Of a stretch of 64,000 bases of DNA, positions 33,774 through 44,957 are shown in pieces (the first letter of the stretch is position 1; each line of letters starts with the position of its first letter). This DNA is from Lasioglossum baleicum. Taxonomy: Eukaryota > Arthropoda > Insecta > Hymenoptera > Halictidae. The position numbers were made by a program, and so were the translations under genes. The notes beneath the pieces are model-generated. The model ran no database searches. It was not told the origin of the DNA and was given only the letters and a program-made list of their open reading frames with translations. The DNA lies in contig NW_027469202.1 in assembly GCF_051020765.1 (NCBI RefSeq), positions 1-64,000 of the forward strand. The letters are read 5' to 3'.

Positions 33774-34735
33774 GGGGGTAGTCTACCCTCGATTTGTAAC
33801 TAGAAAATACCTAGAATATTACTAGAAAAATGGCTCGAAACATGGGTTTGCGCGCTGTCGGTTTTCGTCCTTATTTCAGAAAATTTTGGGCTGAGTGAGG
33901 GCTTATTCTAAAGAGGAAGGTTAAACACACTGCGCTCTGGTTACGAGGTTAACGAGATTATGTTTATAACTAATAATATGAGGGCCGAAAGTAGAGAAAA
34001 AGTCTAGGAAAATAACCAGCAGATTTCAATGCATTTTTCTGTCTCCAAAAGACTTTATGACTTATGAGATGACCAGGGCGCAGCGCGTTGAACCTTCCTC
34101 TTTAGAATGAGCCCTCACCCAGCCCAAACTTTGCTCAAATAAGGACAAAAACCGACAGCGCGCAGACCCAGGTTTCGGACCCAAAATCTAGTAAGATCCT
34201 AGTTATTTGCTAGATATTTGCTATTTACTAGGATCTTACTAGATTTTGGGTCCGAAACCTGGGTCTGCGCGAAGATTCTAGTAAATAGCAAATATCTAGC
34301 AAATAACTAGAATCCTACTAGAAAAATGGGTCGAAACATGGATCTGCGCCCAGACGTTGATTGACCCTATTAGAACAAATTGTGGGCTGTGTGAGGGCTC
34401 ATTCGAAAGAGGAAGGTTCAACGCAGCGCGCCTTTCTCATCTCATAAGCCAAAAAAGTCTATTAGAGACAGAAAATGCATTGAAATCTGCGGGATTTTTT
34501 CCTAGATTTTTTCTCGACTTTGGGCCATCATATTATTAGATATAAACATAATCTCGTTAACCTCGTGAGAAAAGCGCGCTGCATTGAACCTTCCTCTTTC
34601 GAATGAGCCCTCACACAGCCCACAATTTGTTCTAATAAGGTCAATCAACGTCTGGCCGCAAACCCATATTTTCGACCCAAAATCTAGTAAGATTCTAGGT
34701 ATTTTCTAGTTACAAATCGAGGGTAGACTAGCCCC
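33774..34735. repeat. Foldback unit M (chimeric, 962 bp)
   Basis: The left part (to about 34272) is a CTGTCGGTTTTCGTCC-type half with its centre; from about 34273 it continues as an apparent duplicate of 33308-33769 from unit L. Confidence 0.8.
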
Positions 34736-34739
34736 TTAA

Positions 34740-35622
34740 GGGGGTAGTCCACCCTCGATTTGTAACTAGAAAGGAACTAGAATCTTACTAGAAAAATGGC
34801 TCGAAACATGGGTTTGCGCGCTGTCGGTTTTCGTCCTTATTTGAGCAAAGTTTGGGCTGAGTGAGGGCTTATTCTAAAGAGGAAGGTTAAACACACTGCG
34901 CTCTGGTTACGAGGTTAACGAGATTATGTTTATAACTAATAATATGAGGGCCGAAAGTAGAGAAAAAGTCTAGGAAAATAACCAGCAGATTTCAATGCAT
35001 TTTTCTGTCTCCAAAAGACTTTATGACTTATGAGATAACCAGAGCGCAGCGCGTTGAACCTTCCTCTTTAGAATGAGCCCTCACCCAGCCCAAACTTTGC
35101 TCAAATAAGGACAAAAACCGACAGCGCGCAGACCCACTTTTTCGATCGAAAATCTGGTAAGATTCTAGTTATTTGCTAGATATTTGCTATTTACTAGGAT
35201 CTTACTAGATTTTGGGTCCGAAACCTGGGTCTGCGCGCTGTAGGTTTTTGTCCTTATTTGAGCAAAGTTTGGGCTGGGTGAGGGCTCATTCTAAAGAGGA
35301 AGGTTCAACGCGCTGCGCTCTGGTTATCTCATAAGTCATAAAGTCTTTTGGAGACAGAAAAATGCATTGAAATCTGCTGGTTATTTTCCTAGACTTTTTC
35401 TCTACTTTCGGCCCTCATATTATTAGTTATAAACATAATCTCGTTAACCTCGTAACCAGAGCGCAGTGTGTTTAACCTTCCTCTTTAGAATAAGCCCTCA
35501 CTCAGCCCAAACTTTGCTCAAATAAGGACGAAAACCGACAGCGCGCAAACCCATGTTTCGAGCCATTTTTCTAGTAAGATTCTAGTTCCTTTCTAGTTAC
35601 AAATCGAGGGTGGACTACCCCC
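34740..35622. repeat. Foldback unit N
   Basis: 883 bp, CTGTCGGTTTTCGTCC cassette in both halves, close to unit K. Confidence 0.85.
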
Positions 35623-35626
35623 TTAA

Positions 35627-36509
35627 GGGGGTAGTCTACCCTCGGATTGTAACTAGAAAGGAACTAGAATCTTACTAGATTTTGGGTCGAAAATATGGGT
35701 TTGCGGCCAGACGTTGATTGACCTTATTAGAACAAATTGTGGGCTGTGTGAGGGCTCATTCGAAAGAGGAAGGTTAGACGCAGCGCGCTTTTCTCACGAG
35801 GTTAACGAGATTATGTTAATAACTAATAATATGATGGCCCAAAGTAGAGAAAAAGTCTAGGAAAATAACCAGCAGATTTCAATGCATTTTTCTGTCTCCA
35901 AAAGACTTTATGACTTATGAGATAACCAGATCGCAGCGCGTTGAACCTTCCTCTTTAGAATGAGCCCTCACCCAGCCCAAACTTTGCTCAAATAAGGACA
36001 AAAACCGACAGCGCGCAGACCCAGGTTTCGGACCCAAAATCTAGTAAGATCCTAGTAAATAGCAAATATCTAGCAAATAACTAGGATCTTACTAGATTTT
36101 GGGTCCGAAACCTGGGTCTGCGCGCTGTCGGTTTTTGTCCTTATTTGAGCAAAGTTTGGGCTGGGTGAGGGCTCATTCTAAAGAGGAAGGTTCAACGCGC
36201 TGCGCTCTGGTTATCTCATAAGTCATAAAGTCTTTTGGAGACAGAAAAATGCATTGAAATCTGCTGGTTATTTTCCTAGACTTTTTCTCTACTTTCGGCC
36301 CTCATATTATTAGTTATAAACATAATCTCGTTAACCTCGTAACCAGAGCGCAGTGTGTTTAACCTTCCTCTTTAGAATAAGCCCTCACTCAGCCCAAACT
36401 TTGCTCAAATAAGGACGAAAACCGACAGCGCGCAAACCCATGTTTCGAGCCATTTTTCTAGTAAGATTCTAGTTCCTTTCTAGTTACAAATCGAGGGTAG
36501 ACTAGCCCC
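35627..36509. repeat. Foldback unit O
   Basis: 883 bp. The outermost left arm is the GGCCAGACGTTGATTGACC type while everything from the first spacer on is the GACAGCGCGC type, so the left half has mismatched arms. Confidence 0.85.
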
Positions 36510-36513
36510 TTAA

Positions 36514-37368
36514 GGGGGTAGTATACCCTCGATTTGTAACTAGAAAGGAACTAGAATCTTACTAGATTTTGGGTCGAAAATATGGGTTTCGTACTAAACG
36601 TTGTTTGACCTTATTAGAACAAATTGTGGGCTGTGTGAGGGCTCATTCGAAAGAGGAAGAATAGACGCAGCGCGCTTTTCTCACGAGGTTAACGAGATTA
36701 TGTTAATAACTAATAATATGATGGCCCAAAGTCGAGAAAAAATCTAGGAAAAAATCCCGCAGATTTCAATGCATTTTCTGTCTCTAATAGACTTTTTTGA
36801 CTTATGAGATGAGAAAAGCGCGCTGCGTTGAACCTTCCTCTTTCGAATGAGCCCTCACACAGCTCAAAATATGCTCGTATAAGGTCAAACAACGTTTAGT
36901 TCCGAACCCATTCTTTCTAGTAAGATTCTAGTTATTTGCTAGATATTTGCTATTTACTAGAATCTTACTAGATTTTGGGTCGAAAAAATGGGTTCGGAAC
37001 TAAACGTTGTTTGACCTTATACGAGCATATTTTGAGCTGTGTGAGGGCTCATTCGAAAGAGGAAGGTTCACCGCATGGGGCTCTGGTCATCCCATTAGTC
37101 AAAAAGTCTTTTGGAGACAGAAAAATGCATTGAAATCTGCTAGTTTTTTTCCTAGATTTTTACTCTACTTTGGACACTAATATTATTAGATATAAACATA
37201 TTCTCGTTAACCTCATGACCAGAGCCCCCTGCGGTGAACCTTCCTCTTTCGAATGAGCCCTCACCCAGCCCAAAATTTGCTCAAATGAGGACACTAACTG
37301 AAAACCAGCAAACTCATGTTTCCACCAAAAATCTAGTAAGATTCTAGTAATTTTCTAGTTACAAATCG
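36514..37368. repeat. Foldback unit P (right end lost)
   Basis: It starts GGGGGTAGTATACCC. The left half is the TACTAAACGTTGTTTGACC type, the right half the TTTTCAGTTAGTGTCC type. It stops after CTAGTTACAAATCG, missing about 20 terminal bases and the TTAA. Confidence 0.8.
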
Positions 37369-37397
37369 TATTTTGTTATGCTTTTTGTGTTGAAATA

Positions 37398-37565
37398 TTC
37401 TCTCTATTATTCCGGATCCACGTACAGAGCCCTTTTTTGGAAAAAGTGTATAGAAAAAATTTATAAGTATATAATTAAATATATATATAAATAAATTATA
37501 AAGTTCCAAGAGACAAATTGCAAAAAAGGCTCTGCACGAGACCCAGGAATAATACAGAGAATAAA
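37398..37565. repeat. Small inverted repeat downstream of Sm D1
   Basis: TTCTCTCTATTATTCCGG... and AGGCTCTGCACGAGACCCAG... with GGAATAATACAGAGAATAAA form imperfect inverted arms of about 45 bp around an AT-rich loop. The rest of 37369-37767 holds no gene. Confidence 0.5.
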
Positions 37566-37767
37566 TACATGTACATAAAAACGTACATTATTATTGTTTA
37601 TAAAGTTATAAAGTTTATAAATTCAGAAAACATTGACATTAAATTACAAAATCAGTACAATTTATTGAATTATGTTATATACCATAGTACATTACGTAAA
37701 TATAAATTTTTTTCTTTAAATGTGCCAGAGTTCAATTAGATTTGTTTAATTAAAACACATTGTATAA

Positions 37768-40700
37768 CTATCGTCTGCCTCTTCCTCTACCGCGTCCGCC
37801 TCGGCCACCCCTAGTACCACGACCACCTCGTCCTCGGCCACGTGCAGCTCCTAAAACAAGTGAACATAATATTAACATTCACAGAAAGCTTATTTATTAA
37901 CAATAACTGTACCACAATAGGTCAAATGACAGCTTTCACATTGTTCATTTTTGAATTATTCAAATTACAAAGATGCTTCCATTAGAAAAATCTAAGTAAA
38001 TTCAGTCTTCTAAAATTTTTATAAAACAAAATATATACACATATCCGATACATTTTGTAGCCGGTACGATTAGTGTTAATCCCTTGCAGTACCATTTTCT
38101 TTACAGTTACAGTGATTAAAACGTCTTCATCCCAAAAATATTGTAGAAGAGAAAAGAAAATTTATATTCTACATTTATGATAACATTTATTTTAATGCTT
38201 AACTATTGATTATAAACAATAAAATTTTATTTAATTTAAAAAACAAAGGTGTAACATTCATATTTGTTAGACTTTGTTTAAATTCTTTGTGACGAGTGTG
38301 ACTGATTAAAATACAGCAAGGGATTAAGTTTATTTGTAAACACAAACCTCTCGCAGCTTCTTTTTTCTTGGCCTTGGCTTTAGGTGTGTCGTCTATAAGT
38401 AAGGTTTCCAGTGGTAATGAGTCTGGTAGTATGTAGTACCTTATATTATTGCCTCGTAAACTTAAGGTATCCAGTTGTACAGGATCCCTATTCTTTATGG
38501 TCATCTTCACTGTTTTTAAATGTGTGTTCATTGCCACGTCCACTCCTAGAGGAAGGTATTAAACAATTTAAATGAAAAATATATACTTCATTTTTTCATA
38601 ATTAGTAGACTGCGGATCTATGTGCAAAATAAAAATTATTTACCTAAATCGCAACAAACTTTAGCGGAAGAGAAATTTATTTTCTTTCGCAACATTTTTA
38701 ATAGGTTGAAAATAATGTAACAGTATTTTCAAATTCTTATAAATGTTATTTATACTAGGTTGCGGATCTGTATACACTTACAGAAAAATTGAGGGGATGA
38801 AATTGAAAATTGTTGTAAAATTTAAAAAATTGAAGATGCCGTAACATTCAATTTAGTTTCTATCTCTTGCAATCGATGCAGAGAACTTTTATTTCGCATA
38901 AAGATCAGCAGTCTAATAATCATTAAGGGAAGATACAACATTCAATTTAGTTTCTAATCGATGCGATTCTGTTTTTTAAAGCCTATAGCAATTTAAATGA
39001 ATATTTATAAGTTTCAAATAATTTTCGTAATGATGAAAACATTACACACGTTGGTACTAGAATGTATTTAACTCTAAAAGATGTAAAGAATTAAAATAAA
39101 ATCAAGGGAAGTTATAACAGCTTATATTATAACACAAGAGAAGTTATAACGCAGACAATTTTTATTTTGCACTGATTGTGGGAAGCAGGAGTAACATAAA
39201 AATTTATTTCACTCCTTAACGACTTTGTTACGTTAAAAGCAACATTACGATATTCTTGAATTCTTTAAATCTGTTACCGTTTTATGTTTTCACCCAACCA
39301 ATTTCTTCATAAATGCATAAAGATCCGCAGTCTAATAATTAGATAGTGACTAAATGCTACATAATAAATGTGTACACTGCCGCTGAAAAGTCTGTGAACA
39401 ATACGTTTAATTTTTATATGAATATCTGATGAGTTTCGTTCAATTTTATGCAGTCTAGTTTACATAGTACTAAAGAATACATTTTAATAATAAGTTATAT
39501 AAATTTTTCAACCCTCATATCGATAACTGGGTGCTCATTTTAAATATCTTTTTAAAACTTCTTTAATACCTTTGTCGACAAATAAAAAAGTTATTTTTGC
39601 AATCTAGTTTACAGAGTTAATAATAATTCTTTAGAGAGAAAGCAGACCACGCTAATGGATCATCGTAGATTGAAACAGTATTAACCCTACCGTAGAAACT
39701 TTTATTTAATATATATTTATAGATTTTAATAATTATATATTGTACAATTTGGTACTATTAGAATAAATTATACTGCAACAAAGTGTACACGTACTTTTGA
39801 GCGGGAGTGTATATACAAGAATAACGATCATTTAAGTTACAGTCGGTGTACAAAGTATTCGTACACATTTTAAAAACGAATAACTTTCTCAAAATTGGAC
39901 TAAACAGCTTGAGTTTCTTTTAGACGTTAGACAGATTGGTTTACTAGCTAATGTGTAAATAATTTGTTTTTAAACTGTTATTAATCGCAATTGCAGAGGA
40001 AATAGTAAAGGTGACGATTTTTAAATTGTATATCTGCGCCTGTAATGAAAATTTAAAACATGTATTTTGTAAATCTAAGTAAGTTATATACGTGTACAAA
40101 CTTTCATTGAAATCGGTTGATGTATAAAAAAGCTACGGGCAATGTAAAATGTAGAACTACTTGAATTTATAAGGTTTCCAATTCATTCAAATCGCAGATT
40201 CTTACAATTTCTCCTATTTTCAATCAATTATATTTCATAAGAACTTTGATTGATTTCGGCGAAACTTTGTACATGTATATAACTGACTTAAATTTACAAA
40301 ATACATGTTTTAAGTGTTGGTGTAAACACTAATGTGAAGATGTCGTCGTGTTTTACAAAAATGTAAATTCATTTAGTGCAAAGAAAATTGCAAAGAGACC
40401 TTGGTTAAAGAAGGAGCATAAAGTATTCCGCTTACAATTTGCTGAAAAGCATATAAATATCAGACCAAAGTGGCGAAGAGTCATATTTACTGACAAAAAA
40501 AGATTTCATTTGGATGATCCAGATGGTCCTAGGTTAGTACTATCATCCCCGCGCGCAGTAATGCTGAACAGGTAGGTCCGTGCGGGTGTGTACAGCTTGT
40601 CAAATCTAGCTGTGTGGCTGGATGTCTCCCGCAAGGGGAAATGACCCCGCTGCGCAATGGTAAATAGGTGGAACTTCGCAACGATAGAGAACTGATCATC

Positions 40701-42481
40701 ACCTGTCAAACGATGCACGTCAACGACCATGGCCCTGTTGATAGCATCGGTTCTCGTCTGATCACCGAAGTTAAACATTGGGGGCGCGGACCACCGCTAG
40801 GATGGGTGACCGCTCGGTGGAAAAGTCGGGGGTAGCCCATAGCTGTTTTTCGCGTGTTGTTGACATATAGGTGGTTCGGAACCCACCTAATAAACAGTAG
40901 GTCCACCCAATATAAAAAGTTAAATGGGAATAGGCCCGATATCTGGCCCGGCGAGTCTGATATGGAGGAAACTCCGAGGTGCAGCACTGCCTTCCTAGAG
41001 GAGGATCGTCAACACTAACTGTCAAACGATGCACGTGGCGACAGTTCAGTTGAAAAGTAAAGTGACACAAGTGTATTCACAGAAACATATAAACAGTTGT
41101 TGTGTATGTTTACTGCTGTAAGAAATAATGGACAGTACGCACTTTTGACGAGGTGTGTACTTTACCGTTCATATGTTGCATCCTTCTCTCGTCGAATGCG
41201 GTCTTTGTTTTTGTCTGCGCATTCCTAAGTTTTGGTCAACCGCACAGCTAGATTTGACAAGCTGTACACAAGCCTGTGAACTATAGGATGAGTGGGTTTC
41301 ATTATTGGGTATACAGGTGACACGGGCATACTGCCAACTGACAAAGCATCACATTTTTCCTCCTCGGTAAAAAAAAAAAGGTTATTACTATCATGATCTG
41401 AGTGAAGAACAGCAATTTTTAAGCCGTCGCCAAATAGGAGGTGGCTGTGTGATAATTTGGGCCGATAAACGAATGAACGGTATATTGAAATTATAAACGA
41501 ACAACTAAACACATACGCTGTTAGAATTGCTGGAAATAAATACATTTTGCAACAAGATAATATCGCAGTCCACGCAGTGAAAGCCGTAAAGAAATACTTT
41601 TCTTCACAAATTATTTGTGTTTTCGAGTGGCCAGCAAGATTTCCGACCTCAACATTATTGAAAATTGTTGGGGACATCTTGCCAGAGCCATGTACCAAAA
41701 TGACAGACAATTCCAAAATATTAACGATTCAAAACAGTGCATTTTGGACGAATGGGAGAATATTAGCCGAAACAGTATTAAAAAATTGTATAAATCTTTA
41801 CCAAACTGAATGATCAAAGTTATTAGATGTAAAGGAGGTCGTACAAAATATTGAGCATTGGTCTTTATCGATTAATTCTGTTACATTTCAAGTTTCTCGT
41901 TACGTGTGCTATCATTTCGTCCCTCTATATTTCGTTAATAATTCTACTTCTTGAAATAAAAATAGATAAGCTAATGAAACTTCGTTTCATTTCATTCATA
42001 TATGTTAAGAAAGATACACTGAAAATGTCTGCATAAAAAAAATTGAATTTCTTACGTTTAATAAACAGAAATTACATTAATTTCAAAGTGTGCTATCTTT
42101 TCATTCCGGAGTGTATATACATTAGCACTGTGAAAAAGTTAGATATTGTTGTATTCGCCTTTTCATACTTGATAAAGTGTTTTGATCGTTACGTTTGTAT
42201 TTATACATGTCACATATAATATTAAATCGTATAGGTTATGTTGACATACCGGTAATAGTGCCGTGTACCTGAGTCCCATTCTTCAATTCTATTGTTACAG
42301 TCTCGTGACTGAGTTTCATCAAAAACCTGAAATTATTAATTGAAACTGTAACATCAATTTCATAGCGGAATTTCATACAATAACAATAAATTTCTTAAGT
42401 GACTAATGTGTTTATGTATACGCTGTGATTATCTCTGTAAATTGATTATTCCTTTTATTCTACTTACCTTACTAGCTTCAT
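37768..42481 (-). CDS. SmD1: Small nuclear ribonucleoprotein Sm D1
   Basis: Core Sm-ring protein of the U1, U2, U4 and U5 snRNPs; it binds the Sm site of the snRNA and takes part in pre-mRNA splicing. Minus-strand exons: 42481-42468 (only 14 nt, MKLV plus two bases), 42326-42250, 38545-38348 and 37850-37768; all junctions are GT/AG and in frame, giving 123 residues. Exon 2 gives FLMKLSHETVTIELKNGTQV (Sm1 motif), exon 3 gives MNTHLKTVKMTIKNRDPVQL and SLRGNNIRYYILPDSLPLET (Sm2 motif), and exon 4 gives the RG-rich tail (ARGRGRGGRGTRGG..., ending RR-stop), the target of symmetric arginine dimethylation in the family. Length is close to the usual 119-124. Intron 2 (3.7 kb) is filled with transposons. 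No part is broken. Confidence 0.96.
38606..39334. mobile_element. Inverted-repeat element (TAGACTGCGGATC ends) in SmD1 intron
   Basis: The left end TAGACTGCGGATCTATGTGC and right end GCATAAAGATCCGCAGTCTA are inverted. Another internal end lies at 38903-38919. The same end motif followed by AAATAAAAATT recurs in element III (10384 and 50502 on +, about 18600 and 58550 inverted). Confidence 0.55.
39374..39810. mobile_element. Tc1-like MITE in SmD1 intron
   Basis: ACACTGCCGCTGAAAAGTCT (left) and TACTTTTGAGCGGGAGTGT (right, inverted) are typical of Tc1-type termini (CACTCCCGCTCAAAAGT). Length is 437 bp, with no ORF. Confidence 0.65.
40703..41036 (+). repeat. 18-bp target-site duplication around a SINE
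   Basis: CTGTCAAACGATGCACGT is present perfectly at 40703-40720 and 41019-41036, bracketing 298 bp. Such long direct duplications are typical of LINE-driven retroposition. Confidence 0.85.
40721..41018 (+). mobile_element. 5S-rRNA-derived SINE (SINE3-type)
   Basis: The first ~110 bases follow 5S rRNA: CAACGACCAT, then ATCGGTTCTCGTCTGATCAC, then CCGAAGTTAAACA (box A) and GGATGGGTGACCGC (box C), in the right order and near the right spacing. The 5S middle is diverged and the 3' tail (about 40860-41018) is unrelated. A perfect 18-bp duplication flanks it. It is not a functional 5S gene; the internal pol III promoter looks largely kept. Confidence 0.8.
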
Positions 42482-42772
42482 ATTGCTATTTTATTTTATA
42501 TTTCAGAATATTCGTAGTTCTGGCGAGAAACCATAACCTCCTGTCTATCTGTTAAATCGCATACAACGTTATGCGCAGGTTATTGTGTTCCGAAACACAT
42601 TGTTTAGAGTCAGAACTTTGTGGGAGAATAATTCTGTAACGTTCCGTAGCTTGTGAGACGCTCGGGAGTAGTAGAATTTGTTTTGTCTCCGTTCTTATTT
42701 GTTCCAGAGAGTTTGTTCACAACGCGGTGGCGGTGTGGGGGTGGCTCACTGAAATATATCCCTGCCTATATA
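42482..42772 (-). promoter_or_regulatory. SmD1: Presumed Sm D1 upstream region
   Basis: The 290 bases between the Sm D1 ATG (minus strand) and the hAT-like element include a GC-richer stretch at 42640-42760 (AACGCGGTGGCGGTGTGGGG). No TATA box is evident. Promoter function is inferred only from position. Confidence 0.35.
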
Positions 42773-44474
42773 GTGATGGGCATTATCGACTAAATTCAAC
42801 TATCGACTAATTACTATTTAGTTACTACATACTATCGAATATTTAGTCGATAGTTTTTAGTCGACTGAAATTTCGTTTTAGTGGTTATACGTCTAGATTG
42901 CGGGCTATAGTCTATGCCTACGTATAGATCTCATTTCTCACTCACTCTTACAGCATTGTACTGCAGTGCTCACTTAGTATTATAGGCACAGTAAGAGTAA
43001 ATTGGGGTAAATATACCAGACAATAATTAAATAATTAATAATAATAAAAATAATTTTTTTATAATTTTTAATAATTCGATATCGCTAATGAGTGAATGTA
43101 TTTGATAGTAAATCTTATAAAATTTATTCAAAACATCCGCCGTTAAAATTCAACCAATAGCTCGATAGTTTAAGCGACTGATTCAGTAACTGAATTTAGT
43201 CGATAGTTTTCAGTCGTTTACAGGTTATTCTAGTATTTACTCTTATTCTCGATGTTCGCTAGTTAAATGAATAGTAGGACAGTATGGGACAGTACAGAGA
43301 TATTAAATTTCGTGATTGAATGATTTTGTCTTTATTTAATAATAAATTCATACACTACGTTATAAATATAAATGTACACAATTTATTTATATCACATATA
43401 TAGTTTATATTGCATAAATAGCAATAAGATTTTAACATCCAATATGAATTAAAGTATTGAAATATCTATTACATATTTCATTACTTGCATATTTGCACGT
43501 CCTGTCATAATTATGGGGCTAGTCTACCCTCGATTTGTAACTAGAAAATTACTAGAATCTTACTAGATTTTGGGTCGAAAATATGGGTTTCGTACTAAAC
43601 GTTGTTTGACCTTACTAGAACAAATTGTGGGCTGTGGGAGGGCTCATTCGAAAGAGGAAGAATAGACGCAGCGCGCTTTTCTCACGAGGTTAACGAGATT
43701 ATGTTAATAACTAATAATATGATGGCCCAAAGTCGAGAAAAAATCTAGGAAAAAATCCCGCAGATTTCAATGCATTTTCTGTCTCTAATAGACTTTTTTG
43801 ACTTATGAGATGAGAAAAGCGCGCTGCGTTGAACCTTCCTCTTTCGAATGAGCCCTCACACAGCTCAAAATATGCTCGTATAAGGTCAAACAACGTTTAG
43901 TTCCGAACCCATTTTTTCGACCCAAAATCTAGTAAGATTCTAGTAAATAGCAAATATCTAGCAAATAACTAGAATCTTACTAGAAAGAATGGGTTCGGAA
44001 CTAAACGTTGTTTGACCTTATACGAGCATATTTTGAGCTGTGTGAGGGCTCATTCGAAAGAGGAAGGATCAACGCAGCGCGCTTTTCTCATCTCATAAGT
44101 CAAAAAAGTCTATTAGAGACAGAAAATGCATTGAAATCTGCGGGATTTTTTCCTAGATTTTTTCTCGACTTTGGGCCATCATATTATTAGTTATTAACAT
44201 AATCTCGTTAACCTCGTGAGAAAAGCGCGCTGCGTCTATTCTTCCTCTTTCGAATGAGCCCTCACACAGCCCACAATTTGTTCTAATAAGGTCAAACAAC
44301 GTTTAGTACGAAACCCATATTTTCGACCCAAAATCTAGTAAGATTCTAGTAATTTTCTAGTTACAAATCGAGGGTAGACTAGCCCCTTATGTATTTCTAA
44401 CCTTGTCGTTTCATCGTCTGACACTGATATTTGAAATTTCAAGATGGCGACGTGTAAACAGTCGACTGAAAATA
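42773..44474. mobile_element. hAT-like element, copy 2 (inverted relative to copy 1)
   Basis: TAGTGATGGGCATTATCGAC at the left is the reverse complement of the right end of copy 1 (9914). It retains about 210 bases (42977-43186) lost from copy 1, contains foldback unit Q, and is cut at its right by element III copy 2, inserted at a TA within GACTGAAAATA. Confidence 0.7.
43515..44386. repeat. Foldback unit Q with TTAT target duplication
   Basis: 872 bp, GGGGCTAGTCTACCC to its inverse, TACTAAACGTTGTTTGACC cassette in all arms. TTAT flanks both ends (43511-43514, 44387-44390). The corresponding position in hAT copy 1 (ATAA at 8497-8500, opposite strand) is empty, so the ends and the 4-bp duplication are certain. 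Confidence 0.9.
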
Positions 44475-44716
44475 CCCTGATAGCACAGTTTGGAACTGCC
44501 AGGAATAGTCCAGAGCGTGGAGTGAATTTGGAGGGCAGTATGGTTCCAGACGCCGCTTATTGGCTGCTCGGAGCAACGGTTGGAGTACATCTAGAAAGAG
44601 TGTGGAGTTCATGCCACCTGGGCTTCCAGAAATGCGCATAGATGCAGAGAGTATATGAGAGTGCTCACGCCCGGGTTTTGGCCGTGCCCATATAGTGCTG
44701 CCCCCTAGTCTAGTAC

Positions 44717-44957
44717 TTAGCCTGGATCAGCTCCTACATCATCTTTAGCATGGACAAGATCCTACATCATCTTTAGCATGGACAAGATCCTACATCATCT
44801 TTAGCCTAGAACAGATCCTACATCATCTTTAGCCTGGATCAGATCCTACATCATCTTTAGCCTGGATCAGATCCTACATCATCTTTAGCCTAGAACAGAT
44901 CCTACATCATCTTTAGACTGGATCAGATCGTACATCATCATTGGCCAGGATTAGGAC
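44717..44957. repeat. 28-bp minisatellite, left subterminal of element V
   Basis: About eight copies of CCTACATCATCTTTAGCCTG-type units, period 28 bp. An inverse three-copy array lies at 50036-50118. Confidence 0.85.

Larger units (their letters stand above)
25560..37368. repeat. Tandem array of TTAA foldback units (11.8 kb)
   Basis: Thirteen complete or partial palindromic units stand side by side, nearly all sharing a single TTAA with the next. Most are 883-886 bp; others are about 433, 704, 962 and 1301 bp, so a half-unit of about 433-442 bp is the building block. The left edge is GGGGCTAGTATACCC after TATATT; the right edge is cut within CTAGTTACAAATCG. An LTR-like fragment interrupts it at 30306-31287. 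Confidence 0.85.
40588..41268. mobile_element. 681-bp MITE nested in the Tc1 transposase
   Basis: Inverted ends TGTGTACAGCTTGTCAAATC (40588) and its complement ending 41268, about 31 bp, separate the two halves of the transposase. The element carries a 5S-derived SINE (40721-41018). No clear target duplication was found. Confidence 0.7.
40340..41870 (+). pseudogene. Tc1/mariner-type transposase, broken
   Basis: The first part (40348-40563) reads RPWLKKEHKVFRLQFAEKHI and VIFTDKKRFHLDDPDGP, the region of the first catalytic Asp of DD34E transposases, with Lys where the family has Glu after it. The frame is then split by a 0.7-kb insertion (40588-41268). The second part, in several frames, has GGGCVIIWA (about 41438), LQQDNIAVHAV (second Asp, about 41545) and, shifted, DLNIIENCWGHLARAMYQ (third acidic residue, about 41645). 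Frameshifts and stops show it is inactive. Confidence 0.8.
39840..42110 (+). mobile_element. Tc1-like transposon remnant in SmD1 intron
   Basis: It begins CAGTCGGTGTACAAAGTATT, a Tc1-type end, and ends near TTCCGGAGTGTATA. It encloses the broken transposase and the nested insertions. A related 3' end is found at about 53920-54060. Confidence 0.6.

Noticed and set aside
37768..37850. Arginine-glycine-rich short ORF as an independent gene
   Set aside because: It is the last exon of Sm D1, joined in frame by a clear acceptor at 37851-37852.
40721..40860. Functional 5S rRNA gene
   Set aside because: The middle of the 5S sequence is diverged, the tail is unrelated and an 18-bp duplication shows retroposition.
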